64,000 nucleotides of DNA from Methanoregula sp. PtaB.Bin085 (lineage in GTDB: Archaea > Halobacteriota > Methanomicrobia > Methanomicrobiales > Methanospirillaceae). Position 1 is the first letter of the stretch; each line of letters begins with the position of its first letter. The notes under the pieces are model-generated. The model was not told the origin of the DNA. It saw only the letters and a program-made list of their open reading frames with translations, and did no database searches. Below are positions 1 to 7,824 of the stretch, piece by piece. Where the stretch lies: the NCBI RefSeq assembly GCF_002067035.1, contig NZ_MVQB01000027.1, positions 294,054 through 358,053 of the forward strand, in the 5' to 3' direction. The position numbers were made by a program, and so were the translations under genes.

Positions 1-172
1 GGAACCTTCCATTCTGTAAACGACCACGAAAGGTATCGCTCCGGGACCGGATACGGGAACTGCTGGGGCTCGGGAAATAATACGGCCTTGTCTTGTCATT
101 GATTTTGAAAAGATCTTTATGGATTACAAACCGCGCCCCACCCCGATCCTTCATGTGAGGAAAAAGAGAGAG

Positions 173-750
173 TTATGCGGTCTTCTTTGCCCACCAGCTG
201 GGCGGGAAACCGGCCTCGGGGCCATATCCCCCGGTCTGATACATGGCTCCCATGAACGACTGGTTGTCTGCTGCCATGGTGACGAAGAAGGTCCCGGCCG
301 AGCTGTCAGCTTCAGTGGTACATGTCTCGCTGTATTTTCCGGCATAGACATTTTTCTCGATCTTCCCGTTCAGCGTGCCCTGGCAGCCTCCTCTCATGTA
401 AGTCCCGCTCACATCCCAGCACTTCTGGGTGAGGGTAACGGGCACCGGATCTTTGTCTTCCCAGACGCCGGCCTCGCGGACATCGTGGTTCGATGCATAC
501 CCGACTTCGCGGGAGTCCCAGCTGCCGGTCAGGACTTCCTTGTCCGGGCAGGGGGGGTGGTGGCCGCCGCTGCTGGTGCCGCGGTCTGCGATGCTGTCCC
601 GGCTGCTCCCGGGGTTGCCGGAGCGGCCTGGGTAGTCTGGACCGGTGTGGGGATCCCGTTCGTCGTGGTCGTTGTTGTCGTACACCCTGCGAACAGCAAT
701 GCCATGCAGGTCAGCGCAAGCAGGAGAACAATGGATCCGGAGAAATTCAT
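173..750 (-). pseudogene. small lipoprotein, frameshifted copy
   Basis: This is a paralogue of the next gene (864-1457), read in two frames. The first frame starts at ATG 750 and gives a signal peptide with a lipobox ending LLFAGC, a Thr run and a Pro/Ala-rich linker. The second frame gives the globular part, with the motifs PDKEVLTGSWD, LTQKCWDVSGTY and TMAADNQSFMGA, and stops at 173. The switch falls at a run of seven G at 551-557 (C on the coding strand); one extra base would restore one frame matching the paralogue. It may be a real null allele, a slippage-variable gene, or a sequencing error. The protein would be exported and anchored by a lipid; its function is unknown. Confidence 0.7.
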
Positions 751-863
751 AGACCTAGGGAATGTGCCGTGATTCCAGAAAAACACGGTGGATATTCGTT
801 GTTCCCGTGAGGGCGGCATACCTCACAGTAAAAGCGGGATATCCGCCCGTTGAAAAAAGGAGA

Positions 864-1457
864 TTATGCCTTTCTGCCAATCCAGCTGGGCGGGAAATTA
901 TACTCGGGGCCGTAGACACCGGTCCGGTACCAGGCTCCGATGAATGACTGGTTGTCGGCTGACATGGTGGCTTTGAAGGTTCCATCAAAGCTGTCGATAT
1001 CGGTCGTGCACTTGTGGGCGAATTTCCCGGTGAACACATTCTTGTCCAGCTTCCCGGTGATCGTGCCGGGGCACGAGCCGACCGTGTAGGTCCCGGTAAC
1101 GTCCCAGCATTTCTGGGTGAGGGTCATCGGTTGCGGATTATAATCGGTCCAGACATTGGGATCGCTGGCATCGTGGTTGGCGGCATACCCTACCTCGCGA
1201 GTGTCCCAGCTGCCGGTCAGGACCTCCTTGTCCGGGCAGGCAGGGGTGGTTGATGCAGCTGCAGGAGCCGCCGGGGCTGCAGAGGATGCAGGCGCTGCTG
1301 CTGCCGGGGCCTGTGCGGCCGGTGCCGATGCGGGGGCGGCCGTCTGCGCCGCGGTCGGGTTTCCGAAGGTCGTGGTTGTCGTTGTGGTACAACCGGCACT
1401 AAACAGCACGATACACGCAAGTGCGAGCAGGAGAACTGCAGGGATGGCAGGTTTCAT
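864..1457 (-). CDS. small exported lipoprotein of unknown function
   Basis: A 197-residue protein. The N-terminus is a signal peptide with lipobox (LFSAGC, about residues 18-23). A Thr run and an Ala/Pro-rich linker follow (about residues 24-72), then a compact domain with CPDKEVLTGSWD, a central QKCWDVTGTY, a second Cys pair around SCPGT and HKCTTD, and a C-terminal SADNQSFIGAWY. The pattern of G-x-W and evenly spaced Cys suggests a small beta-rich extracellular domain. It is a paralogue of the broken gene at 173-750 and of the gene at 1617-2156. No function can be named. Start chosen at ATG 1457, which gives a normal signal peptide. Confidence 0.75.
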   Translation of the reverse strand: MKPAIPAVLLLALACIVLFSAGCTTTTTTTFGNPTAAQTAAPASAPAAQAPAAAAPASSAAPAAPAAASTTPACPDKEVLTGSWDTREVGYAANHDASDPNVWTDYNPQPMTLTQKCWDVTGTYTVGSCPGTITGKLDKNVFTGKFAHKCTTDIDSFDGTFKATMSADNQSFIGAWYRTGVYGPEYNFPPSWIGRKA

Positions 1458-1616
1458 GATATTACCATAGCGGGAAAAATAATAAAGGATTATGATATGA
1501 TTTGCAGAAACCGGCGCTGTCAGACCGGCTTTTTTCGTGCCCCCCTTTTAAAAACCGGTACTATATTGTGTTCAGATCACACGGTTTTTTATCCCTTCAC
1601 CCCGAAATGGGAAACC

Positions 1617-2156
1617 ATGGAACACCCAAGGATATTCTGCATTCTCGCCGTACTCCTGTGTATCACCTTGGCCCTTGCCGGGTGCTCATCATCAAAAGGG
1701 CCGGCTCCGTTATCGATATCGCAGCCTGCATCGGCAGCTGCTGCAACAACCACCCCTGCATGCCCGGACAAGCTCGTCTGGGACGGCGAATGGCAGACTG
1801 CCTGGCTTGCTATGGCCGGCAACCATGACCTGAGCACCGCATGGACCAAGTATAAGGACCGCCCCTATGGCGATGTGTCGACAATGACCATGAAACAGAC
1901 ATGCTGGGACGTCGAGACTACCCTGAATTATCCGAACGTGCAGTGCGTAGCCACCATGAAAGGAACCATCGACAAGAATGTCCTCTCGGGAACCTGGTCT
2001 GCTCCGACAATGTGCGGGACGAAATCCGAAACGGGCCGGAAATTCTCCCTGACCATGGCGGCAGACAACAAGTCCTGGCTTGGCGATTTCTATTCCGACG
2101 GACAAGATCCCTCAGTTTTCCCGCCCAACTTAGCCGGCCGCAGGCCGGTTAAGTAA
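1617..2156 (+). CDS. small exported lipoprotein of unknown function
   Basis: The third member of the local lipoprotein family, divergent from the other two. ATG 1617 is preferred over the upstream starts in the same frame because it begins directly with a signal peptide (MEHPRIFCILAVLL) and a lipobox ALAGC. The mature part repeats the family pattern: CPDKLVWDGEWQT, then TMKQTCWDVETT, then GTIDKNVLSGTW, then TMAADNKSWLGDFY. A short Ser/Ala/Thr linker joins lipid anchor and domain. The 159-base gap to the gene at 1457 is shared and probably carries both promoters. The role is unknown; an envelope protein is the only safe statement. Confidence 0.75.
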   Translation: MEHPRIFCILAVLLCITLALAGCSSSKGPAPLSISQPASAAAATTTPACPDKLVWDGEWQTAWLAMAGNHDLSTAWTKYKDRPYGDVSTMTMKQTCWDVETTLNYPNVQCVATMKGTIDKNVLSGTWSAPTMCGTKSETGRKFSLTMAADNKSWLGDFYSDGQDPSVFPPNLAGRRPVK

Positions 2157-2158
2157 CT

Positions 2159-2177
2159 ATTTTTTGTCCGGCCGGAC
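2159..2177 (+). terminator. T-run and palindrome after the lipoprotein gene
   Basis: Six T lie at 2160-2165, directly after the stop codon of the lipoprotein gene, followed by the perfect 12-base palindrome GTCCGGCCGGAC at 2166-2177. T-rich stretches end transcription in archaea, so this is a plausible terminator. Whether the palindrome plays any part is unknown. Confidence 0.35.
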
Positions 2178-2258
2178 ACCAAAATTCATAATATCACAGG
2201 AAAAAGATCAGCATCCATTACGTACTGAGCACTGGCAGCGGATTACCGGGAAGGAGAC

Positions 2259-3581
2259 ATGATCATGTGGTTTCCGGATATCAGGACAATTTTTCTGATG
2301 ATCTTCCTTATCAACGCCTTCCTGACGCTGATGATCTTTGCCTACTGGAAGACCCAGAAGACCCATGACGGATTTGCTCTCTGGGCAGTCAGCCTGCTCT
2401 TCCAGTCGCTTGCCTACCTTCTCTTCATGCTCCGGGGAGAGGTCTCCGATCTTCTCTCAATACCGGTCGCCAACGTCTTCAGCATGCTCGCCATGATCAT
2501 GCGGGTCGATGCGATACGGCGGTTCATCTGGGGCAGGCCGATACCGGCGGGGTATTATTCACTGCTGGTCCCGATCTTCATCATCTACTGGTATTATACG
2601 TACATTCTTGATTCGATCATCCTGCGGGCCCTTGTTTCAACGCTGTGTATCGCCCCGGTGCTTATCATTGCGGGATACCTTGCCCTAATATCTGTCGAGC
2701 GGGAGAACCGGATTATCCGGTACCTGTTCGCAGCGTCCCTGACCATCCCCGCCTTCATCCTGATCGTCCGTCTCGCTGCCTGGTTCGCTATCCCAGAACA
2801 GTATACCCTGTTCAGCACGGATATCTTCAACACGGCGTTCTTCGTCATCGCGATGATCGCCGATATCCTTGCAACCGGTTTCTTCCTGATGCTGAACATG
2901 GTCCGCTCCCAGAAGGAGCTCCGGCAGACCAATGAAAAGCTGAACCTCCTCTCCAGTATAACGCGGCATGATATCAGGAACCAGCTCCATGCCCTTTCCG
3001 CCTATCTTGAGTTGTCCCGGCAGGCCGTCGGGAAGCTTGACACTGCCACCGAGCTGATTGCCAGGGAAGAGCAGATCGTCGCGACTATCACCCACCAGCT
3101 CAATTTTACCGGGGATTACCAGGATATGGGAATCGCTGCTCCTGTATGGCAGAACGTGGACGATGCCGTCAGGACCGCTTCTGCTGCGTTGCAACTCAGG
3201 GATGTACGGATCGATATCGACCGCCAGGATCTCGAGGTCTGGGCCGACCCGTTGTTAGGCAAGGTCTTCTACAACCTCATCGACAATGCCCTGAAATATG
3301 GCGGCGGGAAACTCTCGGTTATCAGGATATCCTCGCGGGAGACGGGATCGGGACTTGCCCTGGTTTTAGAGGATGACGGCGCCGGGATATCGGAAGGGGA
3401 CAGACAACACCTTTTCGAGCGCGGGTATGGAAAGAATACCGGCCTTGGCCTGTTCCTCTCCCGCGAGATCCTGTCAATCACCGGGATTACCATCAGAGAG
3501 ACCGGAAAAACAGGTGGCGGGGCACGTTTCGAGATGACCGTGCCGAAAGGCGGGTACCGGTTTATAAAGAGAGAAACCTGA
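2259..3581 (+). CDS. membrane sensor histidine kinase
   Basis: A 440-residue protein. Residues 1 to about 215 hold about six or seven membrane helices with short loops and no obvious extracellular domain. A short coiled linker (QKELRQTNEKLNLLS) follows. The phosphoacceptor H-box is ITRHDIRNQLHAL, with the His at residue 237. The ATP-binding domain shows the N box (NLIDNALKYGGG), G1 (EDDGAGI) and G2 (GLGLFLS). No response regulator lies next to it, so it is an orphan kinase whose partner is elsewhere. The signal is unknown; an all-helical sensor suggests a membrane or lipophilic cue. The start at 2259 is near a second in-frame ATG at 2265. Confidence 0.88.
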   Translation: MIMWFPDIRTIFLMIFLINAFLTLMIFAYWKTQKTHDGFALWAVSLLFQSLAYLLFMLRGEVSDLLSIPVANVFSMLAMIMRVDAIRRFIWGRPIPAGYYSLLVPIFIIYWYYTYILDSIILRALVSTLCIAPVLIIAGYLALISVERENRIIRYLFAASLTIPAFILIVRLAAWFAIPEQYTLFSTDIFNTAFFVIAMIADILATGFFLMLNMVRSQKELRQTNEKLNLLSSITRHDIRNQLHALSAYLELSRQAVGKLDTATELIAREEQIVATITHQLNFTGDYQDMGIAAPVWQNVDDAVRTASAALQLRDVRIDIDRQDLEVWADPLLGKVFYNLIDNALKYGGGKLSVIRISSRETGSGLALVLEDDGAGISEGDRQHLFERGYGKNTGLGLFLSREILSITGITIRETGKTGGGARFEMTVPKGGYRFIKRET

Positions 3582-3651
3582 GTCCGGCTTCGTGGTCTCA
3601 CAGAACATCATTATTTTACCGGCATTCGTGCGTTGACATTTCCTTCTCCCC

Positions 3652-4020
3652 ATGAATGAAAAGCCGTTTGAATTCTGGAGGATGCGGCGCGGCGGCTCAT
3701 TCACTATCACAAGAGCCAACCTGCCGGGCATCTTCCGGCAGGTGGTCTCCCCCGCCCGCCTCATCGCAGGTAAGAGATCAGAGACCACACTCCGCGAGAT
3801 AGTACAGGCAAAACAGATCGGGATCGAAAAGATCAATGCGGAACGGATTGTTCTCACCCGCCATTCCATCCCCTTCAATGCTGCAGCAATTTTTTGTATC
3901 TGTGAAGTGTGGAACAGGTTTAAGGACTGGCGCTATACCGACACATCGATAATCACCATGAAACAGGCCTGCCGGGACCGAAATACGCAGGACTCCCGCC
4001 GGATCCCGGCGAGCCGGTGA
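3652..4020 (+). pseudogene. decayed copy of the HTH regulator at 5654
   Basis: The first 80 or so residues match the regulator at 5654-6100 closely: NEKPFEFWRMRRGGS against NEKQFEFWKLRRGGS, and SIPFNAAAI is identical. The helix-turn-helix is damaged: GISRQAVSRALL in the intact gene has become GIFRQVVSPARL. After the NAAAI block similarity stops, and the Cys-containing C-terminal part is missing. The upstream DNA is also duplicated; a GTTGAC half-site remains at about 3632-3637 where the intact gene has a full inverted repeat. This copy and the intact one flank the deaminase gene. Confidence 0.7.
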
Positions 4021-4035
4021 TGTATCCTGCAGCAC

Positions 4036-5364
4036 TCAAACCGGGTTCACCTTTGCCATCAGGTTTCCGGCAGCCTCAGCGGCATTCCGGAGGATCTCCT
4101 CCTCCCGCGGGACAAAGCGTTCGTGCATCAGGACCCGGCCATTGCAGATGGTTGTCACCACATCGGCACCTGAACCGCGGGAGACAAGGTACTCCGCGAT
4201 GGCTCCGGGCCGCATGGAAGGAGAGAACGCAGGACGGACCAGGATGATATCAGCAGGGGCTCCCTGTTCTATCCTTCCGGAGGGGAGCCTGAGCGCTTCC
4301 GCTCCTGAACGTGTCGCCATGCCGAGAGCAATTTCCGGCGGGAGAGCTGCACGGTCGTTCCACGAGAACGCATGGAGAAGCGAGGCCATCCTCATCTCCC
4401 TGATGAGATCGAGGCTGTTGTTCGATGTGCATCCGTCAGTGCCAAGGCCGCAGTTCACGCCGGCAGCCTTCAGCCATGGCAGGGGCATGGTCCGGGAAAC
4501 CGCAAGTTTCATGTTGCTGACCGGGTTGTGGGCAACATGCACCCGGTTTGCGGCAAGCAGGCTGCATTCGGCCCGGTCAAGCCAGCAGCAGTGGGCGGCA
4601 ACGGTTGACGGGGTGAGCACCCCGCACCGTTCGAGCCACAGCGCCGGCCGCATCCCGTGCAGGTCGATACAGTCCCGGACCTCCCTGCCGGTCTCGCTGA
4701 GGTGGATATGGATCCCGATATCCTCCGTACGGGCGAACGCGGCGCTCCACCGGAGACCTTCTTCGGAGACCGTGTATACCGCATGGGGACCGATAGACGG
4801 CTGTACCCGATCGCAGCCCCACTGCCGTACAGCCCGGACAAACGTCTCCGCCTTCTTCCGGGCTCTTTCAAGCAGGTCCGGATCCCCGAGATCCGTAAAC
4901 CCGCACGAAACGCAGGCCCGCATCCCCATGCCACGGGCAGCCCGGGCAGTCTCCTCCGGGAAAAAGTACATATCGTGAAACGCCGTGGTCCCGGATTTAA
5001 TCATCTCGAGGCAGGAGAGTTCCGTCCCTCTGAAGACGTCCTGGGGGGTCATCCCGGATTCGGCGGGGAGAACCCGCTCGGACAGCCAGGAATCAAGGGG
5101 CAGATCATCAGCATAGCCCCTGATCAGGGACATGCCGGCATGGGTATGGAGGTTGATCAGGCCCGGAAGGGCATGAAGGCCACGTCCGCTGATGACAAAT
5201 TCCGCCCCGCTCCTGAAATCCCGCCCGGCAGCCGCCCCCGCTGCAGCGATAATCCCCTCGTTATCAATGCAAATGTCCTGCCGTTCACCGTCGACGATGA
5301 CATCCTGCAGGAGAATAGACCTGTTCCCCTCAAACAGGGCATCCTCGATTCCGTGGAGCGGTAT
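4036..5364 (-). CDS. dadD: amidohydrolase, probable 5'-deoxyadenosine / S-adenosylhomocysteine deaminase
   Basis: A metal-dependent amidohydrolase of the MTA/SAH/5'-deoxyadenosine deaminase family, which recycles adenosyl by-products of SAM and radical SAM enzymes. Visible metal motifs are HTH (in GLINLHTHAGM), HIHLSE, AHCCWLD and GTDGCTSNNSLDL. The first ATG in frame (5133) lies just after the essential HTH motif, so translation must start upstream. The frame is open back to 5409 but holds no ATG, GTG or TTG. The sequence RSILLQDVIVDGERQDI upstream looks like the normal family N-terminus. I place the start tentatively at an ATA near 5364; it could lie elsewhere between 5340 and 5406, or an error may hide it. 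Confidence 0.8.
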   Translation of the reverse strand: MPLHGIEDALFEGNRSILLQDVIVDGERQDICIDNEGIIAAAGAAAGRDFRSGAEFVISGRGLHALPGLINLHTHAGMSLIRGYADDLPLDSWLSERVLPAESGMTPQDVFRGTELSCLEMIKSGTTAFHDMYFFPEETARAARGMGMRACVSCGFTDLGDPDLLERARKKAETFVRAVRQWGCDRVQPSIGPHAVYTVSEEGLRWSAAFARTEDIGIHIHLSETGREVRDCIDLHGMRPALWLERCGVLTPSTVAAHCCWLDRAECSLLAANRVHVAHNPVSNMKLAVSRTMPLPWLKAAGVNCGLGTDGCTSNNSLDLIREMRMASLLHAFSWNDRAALPPEIALGMATRSGAEALRLPSGRIEQGAPADIILVRPAFSPSMRPGAIAEYLVSRGSGADVVTTICNGRVLMHERFVPREEEILRNAAEAAGNLMAKVNPV

Positions 5365-5620
5365 GTTCTTCCTTCTCAGGACAGGATGGTATCCTGAATT
5401 TACCCATTAATTTTTTCTCTGCCGGTGCCTTTCGGACGGAGGGCTCCGGGGCGCCCCGAATGCGTTCCTGCTCCACCCAAGCTTTAAACAGGGAAATCTC
5501 ATCCTGCACGAATACCAGGATGATGACCGGTTTTTTTGGCCGGATCATGGGACCGGTAATCAGGGTCCGGAAACAGGACGGAGTTTTTTACACATTCCGT
5601 CCCGTACCTGTTCCCAAAAA

Positions 5621-5657
5621 ATTATTATAAGGTCAACATGCATATGTTGACATATGC
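5621..5657 (+). promoter_or_regulatory. promoter and inverted-repeat operator of the regulator operon
   Basis: A TATA-like stretch ATTATTATAA at 5621-5630 is followed at once by a perfect inverted repeat, GTCAACAT (5632-5639), spacer GCAT, ATGTTGAC (5644-5651). A second, overlapping repeat is GCATATGT / ACATATGC (5640-5647 and 5650-5657). Both sit between the TATA box and the start codon at 5654, so the mRNA would be almost leaderless and a bound dimer would block transcription. The natural candidate ligand is the HTH protein encoded directly downstream (autoregulation). This is inference from position and symmetry. Confidence 0.6.
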
Positions 5658-6100
5658 TTCTGCCCACCAATGAAAAGCAGTTTGAGTTCTGGAAGCTGCG
5701 GCGCGGCGGTTCGTCCAACATCACAATAGCCAACCTGCTGGGCATTTCGCGGCAGGCAGTGTCCCGCGCTCTCCTTGTCATGGACGAGAAGATCGAGACC
5801 ACCCTCCACGATATGGCTCAGGCAAACCAGATCGAGATCGACAAGATCAATGCGGAGCGGGGCGTTCTCATCGGCCGGTCCATTCCCTTCAATGCCGCCG
5901 CAATCATTTTTATTTCGGAAAAGCACGGGATCCAGGTCTGGTACGAGCACGACGGGAACTGCGGGTCGTGCCAGCGGTACACCGAATGCATCGAGCTCCT
6001 CTGGGACTATGCAACCGAACTCGGCATAAAAATTGAAAAAACCGCAGACCCGACGAAAATGGCAGAAGAACTGTTCGCGAAAGTGAAGGCGATAGTCTGA
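5654..6100 (+). CDS. HTH transcriptional regulator with C-terminal Cys cluster
   Basis: A 148-residue protein. Near the N-terminus lies a helix-turn-helix (ITIANLLGISRQAVSRALLVMD, broken here for length at IANLLGISRQAVSRALL), followed by an acidic helical stretch. The C-terminal half has NCGSCQRYTEC, a C-x2-C-x5-C pattern that could bind metal or sense redox state. It begins a five-gene operon; its stop codon overlaps the ATG of the SdpI-like gene. The pairing resembles the sdpR-sdpI pair of Bacillus in layout, although the HTH is not clearly ArsR type. A perfect inverted repeat just upstream suggests it represses its own operon. A decayed copy lies at 3652. Confidence 0.75.
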   Translation: MLLPTNEKQFEFWKLRRGGSSNITIANLLGISRQAVSRALLVMDEKIETTLHDMAQANQIEIDKINAERGVLIGRSIPFNAAAIIFISEKHGIQVWYEHDGNCGSCQRYTECIELLWDYATELGIKIEKTADPTKMAEELFAKVKAIV

Positions 6101-6891
6101 TGACGCGGTTTACTGACGTCATACGGGGATGGTTCGGGTGGTGCCCGATGGATACCGCAGGGAGGCAGGAACCTGCCAAAAGTATTGCGGGAGAGCCCCA
6201 TGACAGGGATACCGCAGGTGCCGGCCCGGTGGAACGGCGCACGGCGCTTTTTCTGTACCTCACCCTTGCAGTCGTGGGGCTGTCCTGGATCACCGGCATC
6301 GTTGCTCTGCCCTATCTCCCGGAGATTATCCCGGTCCACTGGAATATCTACGGGGAGCCCGACGGGTTTGCAGGGCGGCTTGCGGGAACCTTCGGCCTTC
6401 CCGCAATCATGACCCTTGTCGCGCTGCTCCTCGTTGTGCTGCCCCGCTTCGAACGAATGCGGGAGCAGTTTGAAGAATCCCGTGATATCTATACCATGGT
6501 CGTCTTCGCAGCAATGTGCCTGCTTCTTGGTATCCATATCACAGCGCTGCTCTCATCAGCAGGGTTGGACCTGCCGGTGGCAGTCGCCTTCCCGGTGCTG
6601 CTCGGATTCTTCTTCATCGTGATCGGCAGCCTCATGCCCTCGATCCGGAGAAATACCACCGTGGGATTCCGCCTGCCATGGACGGTGCGGGACGATACGG
6701 TCTGGAGGAGGACACACGAGCATGGCGGGCCGGTCTTTGTCATTGCCGGCATCCTGATCATCCTTGCAAGTACCGCTGCAGGGGCAGCGGCAATGCCGGT
6801 CGCGTTCGGGATCATTGTCATTGCCTGCGTGTATATCACTGTCTGGTCCTACCGGCTGGCACGCGCCGGAACAACGGAGGCAGCGGAATAA
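6100..6891 (+). CDS. SdpI-like membrane protein (DUF1648) with N-terminal GWCP segment
   Basis: A 263-residue protein. The first 45 residues are soluble and carry the segment IRGWFGWCPM. A DUF1648 helix pair follows with the family signature PVHWNIYGEPDGFAG, then further membrane helices, and an SdpI-type region with RNTTVGFRLPWT. About six helices in all. SdpI of Bacillus gives immunity to a toxin and holds back a repressor; homologues are widespread and mostly of unknown role. The gene follows the HTH regulator with overlapping stop and start, and its own stop overlaps the next ATG. A role in sensing membrane stress is inferred from this arrangement. Confidence 0.8.
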   Translation: MTRFTDVIRGWFGWCPMDTAGRQEPAKSIAGEPHDRDTAGAGPVERRTALFLYLTLAVVGLSWITGIVALPYLPEIIPVHWNIYGEPDGFAGRLAGTFGLPAIMTLVALLLVVLPRFERMREQFEESRDIYTMVVFAAMCLLLGIHITALLSSAGLDLPVAVAFPVLLGFFFIVIGSLMPSIRRNTTVGFRLPWTVRDDTVWRRTHEHGGPVFVIAGILIILASTAAGAAAMPVAFGIIVIACVYITVWSYRLARAGTTEAAE

Positions 6892-7493
6892 TGACCACAA
6901 AACCGGGTGCATGGATACGGGACCGGCTTGGCTGGTGCCCGAATAATAGTATGGTCCGTTTCGGCAGGCCTGCAACACGGGATCCGGATTTCCCTGTACG
7001 GACTGCCGGCAGTCTCCCGGGCAGGACCGGCAGTTCAGGAGAGCCGGGCGCACCATCCCAGCGGACCTACGAGCATACCCAGACCGGGATGCTCCAGATC
7101 ATCGCGGTTCTTGCAATCATCGTCATCATCCTTGTCATGACACTCCTCTTCGGGCCGCTTCTCATCCCTCTTGCGGTCCTGTTCCTCCTTGTTGTCACGG
7201 TGCTCTGCTTCGCGACACTGACCGTCACGATTGAAGACGATGCAGTGCGTATCCGCTTCGGACCCCTCGGTCTTGTCCGGAGGGAATGGCCGGTCCGGGA
7301 CATCGTTGCAGTCTCCGAGGTCACGAATCCCTGGTACTATGGGTACGGGATCCGCTGGACGCCGCACGGGCCGCTCTATAATGTTTCCGGAAGCCATGCG
7401 ATCGAGATCCTGCTCCTCTCTGGGAAAAAAGTCCGGATCGGCACTGATGAGCCGGAAGCGCTGGTGAGGGCTATCAGCCATGGAATCCGTTAA
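6891..7493 (+). CDS. membrane protein with N-terminal GWCP segment and PH-like domain
   Basis: A 200-residue protein starting at ATG 6891, which overlaps the stop codon of the SdpI-like gene. The N-terminus repeats the soluble segment of its neighbour (WIRDRLGWCPNN). Two adjacent membrane helices lie at about residues 65-110. The C-terminal 90 residues (TVTIEDDAVRIRFGPLG onward, ending in GKKVRIGTDEPEAL) resemble the small PH-like domains found after two helices in many bacterial membrane proteins. No enzymatic motif is present. Function unknown, but the shared N-terminal segment and the overlaps tie it to the SdpI-like protein. Confidence 0.75.
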   Translation: MTTKPGAWIRDRLGWCPNNSMVRFGRPATRDPDFPVRTAGSLPGRTGSSGEPGAPSQRTYEHTQTGMLQIIAVLAIIVIILVMTLLFGPLLIPLAVLFLLVVTVLCFATLTVTIEDDAVRIRFGPLGLVRREWPVRDIVAVSEVTNPWYYGYGIRWTPHGPLYNVSGSHAIEILLLSGKKVRIGTDEPEALVRAISHGIR

Positions 7494-7824
7494 CAGGAGA
7501 GATCTGCGGATACAAGGGGGAATCCGTGGATGGCCGGGGTGGTGCCTCTCTGCGCCTGCACGGCAAGCACGGATCCCGGAAATACCGGATCAGCGCTGCA
7601 ACCCTGTCGAACCGGATCCGGGGTTGCCCCCTGCAGGAAAAAACCTGATTATGCCGGTTGTCATACCGTGCTGGATGACAGCAATATCCCTGCTCATTTT
7701 GATTTCTACCGGCTTTGTCGGCGGCAATGCCTGGTGGCCTGTCTTTGTCCTTATCGTGATCGTCATATTTACAATCATTCTTTGCCGGTCGCACCAGACC
7801 GGCATTCAGGATGAATCCCGATGA
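7480..7824 (+). CDS. small two-helix membrane protein with GWC segment
   Basis: A 114-residue protein that starts inside the end of the previous gene (14-base overlap). The N-terminal soluble part contains IRGWPGWCLS, a variant of the GWCP segment in the two genes before it. Two membrane helices follow at about residues 58-100. Nothing else is recognisable. It may be a shortened relative of its neighbours. The stop codon overlaps the next start (ATGA). Confidence 0.65.
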   Translation: MESVNRRDLRIQGGIRGWPGWCLSAPARQARIPEIPDQRCNPVEPDPGLPPAGKNLIMPVVIPCWMTAISLLILISTGFVGGNAWWPVFVLIVIVIFTIILCRSHQTGIQDESR

